DNA of 30,238 nt from an uncultured Oscillospiraceae bacterium. GTDB taxonomy: Bacteria > Bacillota > Clostridia > Oscillospirales > Oscillospiraceae. The DNA lies in the NCBI GenBank assembly GCA_934589065.1, contig CAKTNN010000027.1:1-30238 (forward strand), in the 5' to 3' direction. Positions 14,972-22,911 of the stretch are shown here, piece after piece (the stretch's first letter is position 1; each line of letters begins with the position of its first letter). The translations under genes and the position numbers were made by a program. A model generated the notes under the pieces. It saw nothing but the letters and a program-made list of their open reading frames with translations. It made no database searches and was not told the DNA's origin.

Positions 14972-15140
14972 ATCCGGCAGCCCTGCCCTGAATTCAGGCG
15001 GGCTTTAAACGGGAATACGGTGAAAATCCGTGGCAGCCCACTTTACTGTGAAGGCGACGCTTCTGCCAATACGCCATTGCTCCTGCGGGGGCGAGAAGGC
15101 GGCAAAAGCGGACGACCCTGAGCCAGGAGACCGACCGGAC
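14972..15140 (+). promoter_or_regulatory. cobalamin (B12) riboswitch aptamer
   Basis: The conserved core is visible in order. The GGGAATACGGTGAAAATCCG block is at 15011-15030, the GCAGCCCACTTTACTGTGA block at 15033-15051, and the B12-box AGCCAGGAGACC at 15121-15132. Segments around 14973-14977 and 15135-15139 (TCCGG/CCGGA) can pair as P1. This class binds adenosylcobalamin or other cobalamins and normally represses downstream genes when B12 is plentiful. It is followed by a terminator at 15272 and then a transporter operon. The exact 5' and 3' borders are estimates. Confidence 0.93.
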
Positions 15141-15149
15141 AATGAGCAT

Positions 15150-15250
15150 ATATGCTTCTCGGCGGGGAGAAGCGTATTTCTGCAAAGTAACGGCAGCGGC
15201 CTGCACCAGGCCGGTGCTGCTGTGGCTGCGCTCCAACAGATTCTTGTCTG
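15150..15250 (+). promoter_or_regulatory. structured leader between aptamer and terminator
   Basis: This 130-base region between the B12 box and the terminator holds no gene. It contains an 11-bp stem (ATATGCTTCTC/GAGAAGCGTAT with one G-T pair, about 15150-15177) and a second hairpin around GGCCT/AGGCC (15199-15213) flanked by CAGC/GCTG. These may belong to the expression platform, with one pairing alternative to the terminator stem. I could not identify a unique antiterminator by eye. Confidence 0.5.
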
Positions 15251-15271
15251 TATGCTCTTTCGGCACATCTG

Positions 15272-15304
15272 GCAGCGACCCGTCTACGGGCCGCTGCTTT
15301 TTTT
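15272..15304 (+). terminator. riboswitch-controlled intrinsic terminator
   Basis: GCAGCG/CGCTGC and CCCG/CGGG form one stem (15272-15297) with an A/C mismatch and a TCTA loop, followed by seven T (15298-15304). It ends 49 bp before the binding-protein start and is the natural 'off' state of the cobalamin riboswitch. Confidence 0.88.
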
Positions 15305-15353
15305 GCGGAATGTTTGATTTCTAAAGGCTGATAACAAGAAAGGAATGATAAGC

Positions 15354-16979
15354 ATGACAAGAAAACCCATTTTCCGTCTGCTGGCGCTGGTCTGCGTCCT
15401 TGCCGTCTTCTTTGGCGGCTGCGGCGCTGCACAGACTGTGGAAACCACCGCAGCAGCAACCCAGGCTACGGAAACCCAGGCAGCCGAAACCCAGGCGCCG
15501 GAAATTGACCAGACGCGAGAAATCGTATTTGCAGCCTCCAGAGATCAGTGCCCCGGTGAAGAGGACGCCCACTATGCATCCATGACCCTGGGTATCTGGG
15601 AGCCCCTGATTACCAAGGACGAAAGCGGCAAGCCCGCTCCTGCACTGGCAACGGACTGGTCCCACAATGACGAATGCACCGTGTGGACCTTCCACCTGCG
15701 TCAGGGCGTCAACTTCTCCAACGGCGTTCCCTTTAATGCCGACGCCGTTCTGGCAAACTTTGACCGCATGAAGAAGGGCCCCTTCGATTCCTCCTTCTAC
15801 GGCATCAACATTGACACGGACTATCCCGGTCTGGTTTCCTACGAGAAGACCGACGACTACACCATCGTGCTGACCTTCAGCGATCCCCTGCCCCTGCAGG
15901 ATTATACCATGGTCAACTACGGTTCCTGCATCTTTGAGCCCTCCTGCTTTGCCGAGGACGGCAATTTCAACGGCTTTGCCATCGGCACCGGCCCTTATGT
16001 TGTAAAAGAAAATGTGCTGGGCCAGTACTGCGTCATTGAGCGCAACGACAACTATTGGGACGAGCCCGCCATTGCCCAGACCATCCGCTTCAAGGTCATC
16101 CCGGATGCCGACACCCGGTATGCCGCCCTGCGGGCCGGTGAAGTTCAGGGTCTGTGCGATTTGGGCGCAATCTCCCCCTCCCAGGCAGCGGAAATTGACG
16201 GAGATCCTGCCTACACCGTTACTCTGGGCACCTCCGGCATCACCCATTTCCTGAACGTAAACGGCGGCGGCTTCCCCTTCAACGATCTGCGGATGCGTCA
16301 GGGCCTGTCTCTGCTCATCGACCGTCAGACCATTATCGACAGCTTCTTCAACGGCTACAATCTGCCCGCCGGCGGTTTCCTGAGCTACAGCTCCCCCTTC
16401 TATGAGGAGCAGCCCGTTCAGCACGATGCCGAAAAGGGCGCCGAGCTCATCCGTGAAGTGGTAGGCGACCAGGCTGTGGAGCTGCGGTTCCTGCTGCCCA
16501 ATGTGGATGCAAACCGCTATCCCTACCAGGAAGAGGCGGAATACATCCAGGCTCTGCTGGAGAATATCGACGGAACCAACATCAAGGTGAACATCGAGCT
16601 CATGGATTGGGGCCCCTGCAAGGAAGAGATGGCGGCAGGCAACTACAATATGTGCCTGAAGATTCAGGGCTTGCCCTCTGCCAACCCCTTCTCCCTGTTC
16701 AACAGCTTTATGGGAAGCTCCGGCAGCACCAACAAGAATTACGGTCTGGGCTACAGCAACCCCGAGGTGGATGCCCTTCTGACAGAGGCAAAGGATACCC
16801 TGGATGCAAACCATCTGGCGGAAATCTACAACCAGCTGCAGGAAATCTCCGCAGCGGATCTGCCCAACATTCCTGTTATGTACTCCCAGGAGGTTGCGGC
16901 CTGCTCCAGTGACATCACCGGCTACGAGGCCACCGTATACGGCCTGACCGGCTATACCCAGGTTCGCTGGGCGAAGTAA
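15354..16979 (+). CDS. ABC transporter solute-binding lipoprotein, family 5 (Nik/Dpp/Opp type)
   Basis: 541 residues from the ATG at 15354, preceded by AAAGGA; an ATG at 15345 sits directly on that site. The signal peptide ends in a lipobox FGGC (Cys about 22), followed by a Thr/Ala/Glu/Gln-rich flexible linker (about 27-48). The mature domain is full length for family 5, with hallmarks such as TFHLRQGVNFSNGVPFNADA, GTGPYVV and NDNYWDEPA. The family captures peptides, nickel, metal chelates or heme. The cobalamin riboswitch upstream points to cobalt, a cobalt chelate or a corrinoid precursor, but no ligand-specific residue could be assigned. It has an unusual number of cysteines for this family. 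Confidence 0.92.
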   Translation: MTRKPIFRLLALVCVLAVFFGGCGAAQTVETTAAATQATETQAAETQAPEIDQTREIVFAASRDQCPGEEDAHYASMTLGIWEPLITKDESGKPAPALATDWSHNDECTVWTFHLRQGVNFSNGVPFNADAVLANFDRMKKGPFDSSFYGINIDTDYPGLVSYEKTDDYTIVLTFSDPLPLQDYTMVNYGSCIFEPSCFAEDGNFNGFAIGTGPYVVKENVLGQYCVIERNDNYWDEPAIAQTIRFKVIPDADTRYAALRAGEVQGLCDLGAISPSQAAEIDGDPAYTVTLGTSGITHFLNVNGGGFPFNDLRMRQGLSLLIDRQTIIDSFFNGYNLPAGGFLSYSSPFYEEQPVQHDAEKGAELIREVVGDQAVELRFLLPNVDANRYPYQEEAEYIQALLENIDGTNIKVNIELMDWGPCKEEMAAGNYNMCLKIQGLPSANPFSLFNSFMGSSGSTNKNYGLGYSNPEVDALLTEAKDTLDANHLAEIYNQLQEISAADLPNIPVMYSQEVAACSSDITGYEATVYGLTGYTQVRWAK

Positions 16980-16987
16980 GCATACGG

Positions 16988-17026
16988 AAAGCCCCGGCAG
17001 CGATTTTCTTCGTTCCGGGGCTTTTT
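16988..17026 (+). terminator. hairpin with T tract between binding protein and permease genes
   Basis: A 10-bp stem AAAGCCCCGG/CCGGGGCTTT (16988-16997, 17015-17024) with a 17-nt loop and a T run (17022-17026). It lies 8 bp after the binding-protein stop. It probably works as a partial terminator or 3' mRNA stabiliser, giving more binding protein than membrane components. This is common in ABC operons. Confidence 0.8.
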
Positions 17027-17049
17027 CTATAATAGGAGTGAAGCACTGT

Positions 17050-18003
17050 ATGCCGGTAGTAAAATACATTGTCAAGCGGCTGCTTGTTATGATTCCGGTG
17101 CTGCTGGGAATCTCCCTGGCGGCCTTCCTTCTGGGACACATTGCCCCGGGAGATCCGGTGGACGATGCTCTGGCGCGGATCGGCGTTGAGTTCCCCACCG
17201 AGGAAGACCGGGCGGAAATGCGGGCCAAGCTGGGGCTTGATCAAAGCCTGCCCAACCAGTATCTTTCCTGGCTGAGCCGGGTCGTCCGGGGGGATCTGGG
17301 AAATTCCTACTATAACAATAAAGATATTGCCAAAGAATTTGGGGCGCGCTTCCCCATCACGCTGAAGCTCTCCCTTTCCGCCCTTTTCACGGCGGTTCTT
17401 CTGGGCGTAGGCGGCGGCGTGCTGATGGCAGCCTTCCGGGGGAGCTGGCTGGATAAGCTTCTGCGAAGTATTTCCACCCTGCTGCTGTCCATCCCCGGAT
17501 TCTGGCTGGCTCTGTTTTTAATCACGGTCTTTGCCGAGCAGCTCCACTGGCTTCCCACCAGCGGACTGGACCGGGGAGCGGCTTCCCTGGTGCTGCCGTC
17601 TCTTGCCTTGGCGGCAGCCAATGTGGGCATGACCTCCCGACTGGTTCGGGGCAACGTGATTGCCCAGCTGGGGGAGCAGTACATTCTGGTTGCCAACGCC
17701 AAAGGGCTGCCCCAGCGGGTCGTGGTTCTGGGCCACGCTCTGCGGAACTCTCTGGTACCCATCATTACCATGATCGGCAACTACTTTGGGGGGATTCTGG
17801 GCGGCAGCACCATTATCGAAACGATTTTTGCCATTCCCGGTATGGGCAGCTATGTGCTCAGCGCCATCCAGAACCGGGATTACCCGGTGATTCAGGGCTA
17901 TGTTCTGATTACGGGTGCAACCTTTGTTCTCATTAACCTGGCAATTGACCTGCTCTACATTGCAGCAGACCCCAAAATTCGGGTGGGAGGTGGCGCGCAA
18001 TGA
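17050..18003 (+). CDS. ABC transporter permease, NikB/DppB type
   Basis: 317 residues from the ATG at 17050 behind AGGAG; a GTG at 17038 overlaps that site. The start VVKYIVKRLLVMIPVLLGIS with HIAPGDP soon after is the standard N-terminus of DppB/NikB permeases. About six membrane segments follow. The EAA-type loop is VANAKGLPQRVVVLGHALRN, and the end has TIIETIFAIPGMGSYVLSAI. It forms half of the channel with the next gene, which it overlaps by ATGA. Confidence 0.93.
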   Translation: MPVVKYIVKRLLVMIPVLLGISLAAFLLGHIAPGDPVDDALARIGVEFPTEEDRAEMRAKLGLDQSLPNQYLSWLSRVVRGDLGNSYYNNKDIAKEFGARFPITLKLSLSALFTAVLLGVGGGVLMAAFRGSWLDKLLRSISTLLLSIPGFWLALFLITVFAEQLHWLPTSGLDRGAASLVLPSLALAAANVGMTSRLVRGNVIAQLGEQYILVANAKGLPQRVVVLGHALRNSLVPIITMIGNYFGGILGGSTIIETIFAIPGMGSYVLSAIQNRDYPVIQGYVLITGATFVLINLAIDLLYIAADPKIRVGGGAQ

Positions 18004-18836
18004 CCATCCGGAAAAAGCAAAACCTGCGTCTGGCCCTGTCCGGCGGGTTGCTGCTGCTGATTCTTTTCATGACCGTATTTGCCCCCTGGCTTGCCCCCTG
18101 CGACCCGACGGAAATTGACATGACAAACCGTCTGGCAGCCCCCGGCCCTGGGCACCTGCTGGGAACGGACGCCCTGGGCCGGGATGTGCTCAGCAGGGTT
18201 ATCTACGGCGGGCGGGCCTCCCTGCTGCTGGCTGTGATTGCAACCAGCTGCTCTATGGCCCTGGGGCTCATGATCGGTCTGGCGGCAGGCTACTGCGGCG
18301 GAATTGTGGACGGGATCATCACCGCCATCTCCAACATCTTCCAGGGTCTTCCGGGAACCATTATGATGATCGCCCTGGTGGGCATTTTGGGTTCCAACAC
18401 CGGCTCCATCGTCCTGGCGCTGGTTCTAACCTCCTGGGTGGGCTTTTCCAGGCTTGTCCGGGGTGAGGTGATGCAGGTAAAGCAGGAGCTCTATATTGAA
18501 GGAACCCGCTGCCTGGGCGCCGGACACTGGCGCATCATTCTGCGGCACATTCTCCCCAATATCCGCTCAAACTGCATCATTCTCTTTACCACCCGGGTGG
18601 GCCGCGTGGTGCTCAGCGTGGCGGGCCTCAGCTATCTGGGGCTGGGAATTCAGCCGCCCACGCCGGACTGGGGAGAAATGATCAGCGGCAGCGCCCGGCG
18701 GTATTTCCGCAGTGCCCCCCATTTGCTGTGGGCGCCGGGAATCTGCATCATTCTTCTGACCCTGTCCATCAACCAGCTCGGCGACGCTCTGCGGGATCGG
18801 CTGGATGTAAAGCAGGACGCAGTAAAGGAGCTGTAG
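18000..18836 (+). CDS. ABC transporter permease, NikC/DppC type
   Basis: 278 residues; the ATG overlaps the preceding stop by four bases. The family pattern HLLGTDALGRDVLSRVIYGG near residues 52-71 is diagnostic of the NikC/DppC class. The EAA loop GTRCLGAGHWRIILRHILPN contacts the ATPases, and LSYLGLGIQPPTPDWGEMIS is the conserved C-terminal block. Several membrane helices are present. It pairs with the previous permease; the ATPase genes follow 1 bp later. Confidence 0.93.
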   Translation: MTIRKKQNLRLALSGGLLLLILFMTVFAPWLAPCDPTEIDMTNRLAAPGPGHLLGTDALGRDVLSRVIYGGRASLLLAVIATSCSMALGLMIGLAAGYCGGIVDGIITAISNIFQGLPGTIMMIALVGILGSNTGSIVLALVLTSWVGFSRLVRGEVMQVKQELYIEGTRCLGAGHWRIILRHILPNIRSNCIILFTTRVGRVVLSVAGLSYLGLGIQPPTPDWGEMISGSARRYFRSAPHLLWAPGICIILLTLSINQLGDALRDRLDVKQDAVKEL

Positions 18837-18837
18837 T

Positions 18838-19779
18838 ATGACCCAGGACATTCAAATTGAAGACCTCAACGTCTATTTTGAAACCGCCTCCGGACCGGTT
18901 TACGCAGTAAAAAATCTCTCTACCACCTTTCACGCCGGAAAAATTTCCGGGGTGATTGGGGAAAGCGGCAGCGGAAAAAGCGTTATGGGTATGTCTATTT
19001 TGCGGCTGCTCCCCAATACCGCCCGTGTCACCGGGAAGTGCTTTTTCGGTGACCAAGAACTTTACGCCCTGCCCCTGCGCCAGCTGCGCAAGCTCCGCGG
19101 AAAACAAATTGGCCTGATCCCTCAGAACCCCAATGCCTCCCTGGATCCGGTTATGAAGGTGAAGCGGCAATTTGTGGAGGCCGTCACCGCCCACACAAGC
19201 CTTTCCCGCCGGAATGCCGCCCAGGATGCCGGTGCCCTTTTGGAGCAGTTTGGCTTTACGGACGCCGGAGCGATTCTGGACCGGTATTCCTTTCAGATGA
19301 GCGGCGGCATGAACCAGCGTCTGGTATCCGCCCTGGGGCTTATTAATCAACCCGGCTGGGTCATTGCGGATGAGCCCACCAAGGGGCTGGATGCCCCCCT
19401 GCGGAATCAGGTCTACCGGGTTCTGCGCCAGATTTACCGGAAAAACCACAGCAGCATGATCCTCATCACCCATGATTTGCTGCTGGCGCGGCAGCTGTGC
19501 GACGACATCCGGGTGATGTATCAGGGGCAAATCGTAGAGCAGGGAGATGCCCGGGCCGTTATTGATGCCCCCAAGCATCCCTATACCGCGGGGCTGGTAG
19601 GCTCTCTTCCCAGCCGTGGGATGCACCCCATTCCCCTGCCTGACCCAAAATGCGAAGGGCATTCCGGCTGCCCCTTCTATCCCCGATGTGAAAAAGCCAC
19701 TGCCGGGTGTGCGGAACACCCCCCGGGAGAGGTCACGCTCCCGGATGGGAGAAAGGTGAGGTGCCGACTGTATGGATAA
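18838..19779 (+). CDS. ABC transporter ATP-binding protein, DppD/NikD type
   Basis: 313 residues. Walker A GESGSGKS at 41-48, Q-loop in LIPQNPNASLDP, signature MSGGM at 154-158 (the last residue differs from the usual Q), Walker B WVIADE at 174-179 and ITHDLL H-loop. The C-terminal oligopeptide/dipeptide-transporter extension carries a Cys cluster (CPFYPRCEKATAGC plus an upstream Cys), as in DppD/OppD proteins. It energises import with the next ATPase, with which it overlaps by 8 bp. Confidence 0.93.
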   Translation: MTQDIQIEDLNVYFETASGPVYAVKNLSTTFHAGKISGVIGESGSGKSVMGMSILRLLPNTARVTGKCFFGDQELYALPLRQLRKLRGKQIGLIPQNPNASLDPVMKVKRQFVEAVTAHTSLSRRNAAQDAGALLEQFGFTDAGAILDRYSFQMSGGMNQRLVSALGLINQPGWVIADEPTKGLDAPLRNQVYRVLRQIYRKNHSSMILITHDLLLARQLCDDIRVMYQGQIVEQGDARAVIDAPKHPYTAGLVGSLPSRGMHPIPLPDPKCEGHSGCPFYPRCEKATAGCAEHPPGEVTLPDGRKVRCRLYG

Positions 19780-20563
19780 CCTGATGGAAATACGCCACGT
19801 AAGCAAGGATTTTTCCCACGGCGTTTTTCGTCCCTCGGTGACTCACGCCGTAAAGGATGTCAGTTTTTCTCTGGAACGGGGAAAAACCTTCGGCCTGGTA
19901 GGGGGCAGCGGCTGCGGAAAGACCACGCTGACAAGAATGATTTCCGGGCTTCTTTCCCCCACCTCCGGGCAGATCCTTCTAAACGGAAAGGATATCACCG
20001 GTCTTACCGGCGCCGCGCGGAAGCACTACCACCGCCAGGTACAGGTGGTTTTTCAGAATCCAGAGGCTTCTCTCGACCCCACTATGCGGATTCGGGACAG
20101 CCTTCTGGAAGCCCTGGAAATTCACGGCATCGGAAGCAGCAAAGACGAACGGATGGATCGCATCCTGGAAAAGCTGAAGCTGGTGGCCCTGCCGGACTAT
20201 CTTCTGGACCGCCACCCCCACCAGATCAGCGGCGGGGAGGGGCAGCGGCTGGTGATTTGCCGGGCGCTGCTGCTGGAGCCGGAAATTCTGCTGCTGGACG
20301 AGCCCACCTCCATGCTGGATGTATCCGTGCAGGCCCACATCATGAATATCCTGCAGCGGCTACAGCAGGAGCTGGGCCTGACCTACCTGTTTATCACCCA
20401 CGATATTGAACTTTTGGGCTGGATCAGCCACCGTATCGGCGTCATGTATCAGGGGCAGCTGGTGGAGGCCGGCCCCAGAGATCAGATTATGGAGCACCCA
20501 AGTAACGCCTATACCCAGGGGCTTTTATCCGCCTTCCGGGACTGGGACAAGGAGTACACATGA
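19772..20563 (+). CDS. ABC transporter ATP-binding protein, DppF/NikE type
   Basis: 263 residues. Walker A GGSGCGKT at 44-51, Q-loop in VVFQNPEASLDP, signature ISGGEGQR, Walker B ILLLDEPTSMLD, and ITHDIELL. It is shorter than DppF because the C-terminal Cys extension is missing, which fits the NikE class. The gene overlaps both neighbours (8 bp upstream, ATGA downstream), so five of the six operon genes are tightly coupled. Confidence 0.93.
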   Translation: MDNLMEIRHVSKDFSHGVFRPSVTHAVKDVSFSLERGKTFGLVGGSGCGKTTLTRMISGLLSPTSGQILLNGKDITGLTGAARKHYHRQVQVVFQNPEASLDPTMRIRDSLLEALEIHGIGSSKDERMDRILEKLKLVALPDYLLDRHPHQISGGEGQRLVICRALLLEPEILLLDEPTSMLDVSVQAHIMNILQRLQQELGLTYLFITHDIELLGWISHRIGVMYQGQLVEAGPRDQIMEHPSNAYTQGLLSAFRDWDKEYT

Positions 20564-21393
20564 AAGAATTGGCACAATTTCAAAGTTTTGATCAGCTATG
20601 GCGGGAGCACGTAACCTGCAGCGAGCTGCCCCGGATGCACGATGACCAAATCGAGCAGGACTTTTGGCAGCAGTTTATGGCAAAGAAAACGGGCTTTGCC
20701 CCAAGCGTTTCCTCCCGGCAGGTAGTATCCCGCTTCCTGCTGCCTAAATTGCAGGAATATGGTATAGAAACCGCCTTGGAATGGGGCCCCGGATGGGGGA
20801 ACTATACCATTCCCCTGGCAAAAAGCTGCCGCCAGGTAGACTGTGTGGATATCTCCCGGGATGTTCTTTCCTTCCTCCAAAAAATCGGGCGTGAAGAAGG
20901 CTGTGAGAATATCCGCTTGATTCAGTCCAAATGGGAGGACTACCAGCCGGAACGCACCTACGACCTGGTGTTTGGCTATAACTGCTTTTACCGCCAGGCA
21001 GACCTTGCGGCGTGTCTTCTGAAAATGAACCGGGCCGCTAAAAAGCTGTGCGTTGCAGGGATGGACAGCGGCCTTGCCCCCATCTGGACCCGGGAGCTGG
21101 CTCAGGCCGGTATGCCCAACAGCTGGGAATGGAAGGACTATCCCTATTTTGCAGGAACACTCTACCAGCTGGGGATTTTCGCCAACGTGACGGTTCTCCC
21201 CTACGAGCAGGTGTACACTTACAAAAATACCGAAGAGCTCCTGCAGGCCGAATGCAGCCCCTGGGCCCAGGAACCCCGGCTGCAGGAAAAAGCAATGGAG
21301 ATTCTCGGCAGGCATTTTACCCGGCTCCCCGACGGCAGCTGGCAGGGGAAAACCCAGTACCACAGCGGGATAGTCTGGTGGACGCCCGTCTGA
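20560..21393 (+). CDS. class I SAM-dependent methyltransferase-fold protein in the B12-riboswitch transporter operon
   Basis: 277 residues, starting within the stop of the NikE-like ATPase (ATGA). The SAM-binding motif I is ALEWGPGWGN at about 72-81, followed by VDCVDISRDVLSF (motif II, acidic residue about 97) and DLVFGYNCFY (motif III/IV region), with a Rossmann-type methyltransferase order. No signal peptide or membrane segment is visible, so it is cytoplasmic. It is not a known corrin-ring methylase by the motifs I can see (no CobA/CbiL-type GAGPGDP pattern). It may modify the imported compound, release a bound metal, or help make a metal-binding molecule. The coupling to the transporter argues for a role in the same pathway. 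The substrate is unknown. Confidence 0.8.
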   Translation: MKELAQFQSFDQLWREHVTCSELPRMHDDQIEQDFWQQFMAKKTGFAPSVSSRQVVSRFLLPKLQEYGIETALEWGPGWGNYTIPLAKSCRQVDCVDISRDVLSFLQKIGREEGCENIRLIQSKWEDYQPERTYDLVFGYNCFYRQADLAACLLKMNRAAKKLCVAGMDSGLAPIWTRELAQAGMPNSWEWKDYPYFAGTLYQLGIFANVTVLPYEQVYTYKNTEELLQAECSPWAQEPRLQEKAMEILGRHFTRLPDGSWQGKTQYHSGIVWWTPV

Positions 21394-21415
21394 CGGAATG
21401 CACATAGCGCAATTG

Positions 21416-21455
21416 GCTGGCTATTTGTTTTGCTTATAGCCAGCTATCTGTTTTA
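21416..21455 (+). terminator. weak terminator of the transporter operon
   Basis: A 9-bp stem GCTGGCTAT/ATAGCCAGC (21416-21424, 21436-21444) with an 11-nt loop, then TATCTGTTTTATT. It lies 22 bp past the methyltransferase stop and just before the metY promoter. The T tract is interrupted, so termination may be partial. Confidence 0.65.
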
Positions 21456-21460
21456 TTACA

Positions 21461-21488
21461 TTGACTTACCACAAAAATCCGGTATAAT
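21461..21488 (+). promoter_or_regulatory. sigma-A promoter of metY
   Basis: TTGACT (21461-21466), a 16-base spacer, TATAAT (21483-21488). The leader to the metY ATG is under 60 bases, too short for a SAM or cobalamin riboswitch, and none was seen. Confidence 0.88.
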
Positions 21489-21546
21489 AGCCCCATCAGC
21501 TCCACAAAAGCAAAAGATGTAATATACAGAAAAGAGGCACATTCTC

Positions 21547-22830
21547 ATGTCTGATTATCGTTTTGAAACTCTGCAGCTCCACGTCGGTCAGGAACAGGCC
21601 GATCCCGCAAGCGACGCCCGTGCAGTTCCCATTTACGCCACCACTTCCTACGTCTTCCACAACTGCCAGCACGCCGCCGACCGTTTCGGTCTGGCAGACG
21701 CCGGCAATATCTACGGACGTCTGACCAACTCCACCCAGGATGTTTTTGAAAAGAGAATCGCCGCTCTGGAAAAGGGCACTGCCGGTTTGGCGGTTGCCTC
21801 CGGCGCAGCAGCCATCACCTATTCCATTCAGGCCCTGGCTACCAAGGGTGAGCACATTGTGGCCCAGAAGACCATCTATGGCGGAACCAGCAACCTGCTG
21901 GCCCACACCCTGCCCCAGTACGGCATTACCACCACCTTTGTGGATGCCCACAACCTTGCAGAGGTAGAATCTGCCATTCAGCCCAATACCAAGGCCATTT
22001 ACATTGAAACCCTGGGCAACCCCAACTCCGATATTCCTGATATTGATGCCATTGCAGACATCGCCCACCGCCACGGCCTGCCCCTGGTGATTGACAACAC
22101 CTTCGGCACCCCCTACCTGATTCGTCCCATTGAGCACGGCGCAGACGTGGTGGTGCACTCCGCCACCAAGTTCATTGGCGGTCACGGCACTACCCTGGGC
22201 GGCATTATCGTGGATGCCGGTACCTTCGACTGGGCCAAGGGCGGACGCTATCCCTGGCTCTCCGAGCCAAACCCCAGCTATCACGGCGTAAAGTTTACCG
22301 AGGCCGCTCCCAATGCTCCCTTTGTTACCTACATCCGGGCAATTCTTCTGCGGGATCAGGGCGCTTGCATCAGCCCCTTTGCCGCATGGCTGCTGCTTCA
22401 GGGCACGGAAACCCTGAGCCTCCGGCTGGAGCGCCACGCCGAAAACACCAAGAAGGTGGTGGAATTCCTGTGCAAGCATCCAAAGGTGGAAAAGGTCAAC
22501 CATCCCAGCCTGCCGGATCACCCCGACCACGCCCTGTATGAAAAGTATTTCCCCAATGGCGGCGCTTCCATCTTCACCATCCAGGTCAAGGGCGGTCGGG
22601 AAGAGGCCTTCAAGTTTGTGGACAATCTGAAGGTATTCTCCCTGCTTGCCAACGTGGCCGATGTGAAGAGCCTGGTTATCCACCCCGCCTCTACCACCCA
22701 TGCCCAGCTGACCGATGAGGAGCTGGCGAACGTGGGCATCTACCAGAACACCGTGCGTCTGTCCATCGGCACAGAGCACATCGACGACATTCTGGAAGAC
22801 CTGAATCAGGCCCTGAACAGCCTGGACTAA
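21547..22830 (+). CDS. metY: O-acetylhomoserine aminocarboxypropyltransferase (sulfhydrylase)
   Basis: 427 residues, full length for the MetY/Cys-Met PLP family. The N-terminus FETLQLHVGQEQADPASDAR with VPIYATTSYVF is characteristic. YGRLTNST holds the PLP-phosphate contacts, VIDNTFGTPY contains the ring-stacking/acidic residue (Asp183), and SATKFIGGHG supplies the Schiff-base lysine (Lys208). It converts O-acetylhomoserine and sulfide to homocysteine in the cytoplasm, the precursor that a B12-dependent or independent methionine synthase methylates. A start at 21547 follows AAAGAGGCAC. It has its own promoter, and a LysR gene follows that may regulate it. Confidence 0.94.
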   Translation: MSDYRFETLQLHVGQEQADPASDARAVPIYATTSYVFHNCQHAADRFGLADAGNIYGRLTNSTQDVFEKRIAALEKGTAGLAVASGAAAITYSIQALATKGEHIVAQKTIYGGTSNLLAHTLPQYGITTTFVDAHNLAEVESAIQPNTKAIYIETLGNPNSDIPDIDAIADIAHRHGLPLVIDNTFGTPYLIRPIEHGADVVVHSATKFIGGHGTTLGGIIVDAGTFDWAKGGRYPWLSEPNPSYHGVKFTEAAPNAPFVTYIRAILLRDQGACISPFAAWLLLQGTETLSLRLERHAENTKKVVEFLCKHPKVEKVNHPSLPDHPDHALYEKYFPNGGASIFTIQVKGGREEAFKFVDNLKVFSLLANVADVKSLVIHPASTTHAQLTDEELANVGIYQNTVRLSIGTEHIDDILEDLNQALNSLD

Positions 22831-22842
22831 GCACTCCCATTG

Positions 22843-22883
22843 CGTCATTGCGAGCCGGCACGAAGCGCCGACTCGCAATGACG
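22843..22883. repeat. GTCATTGCGAG palindrome (REP-like) between metY and lysR
   Basis: A 12-bp perfect inverted repeat CGTCATTGCGAG (22843-22854) / CTCGCAATGACG (22872-22883) with an inner CGGC/GCCG extension. It belongs to the same motif family as 14620-14816. It has no T tract, so it is more a dispersed palindromic repeat than a terminator. Confidence 0.85.
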
Positions 22884-22911
22884 ATTTCGCTATTTAAGGA
22901 GAAAACACGCC

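Noticed and set aside
15321..17228. A 635-codon open frame on the minus strand opposite the binding-protein gene
   Set aside because: It is the antisense shadow of a clear lipoprotein gene with signal peptide and family 5 motifs; it crosses the riboswitch-operon hairpin and has no recognisable domain.
21489..21546. SAM or cobalamin riboswitch before metY
   Set aside because: The leader is under 60 bases and has none of the conserved riboswitch motifs.
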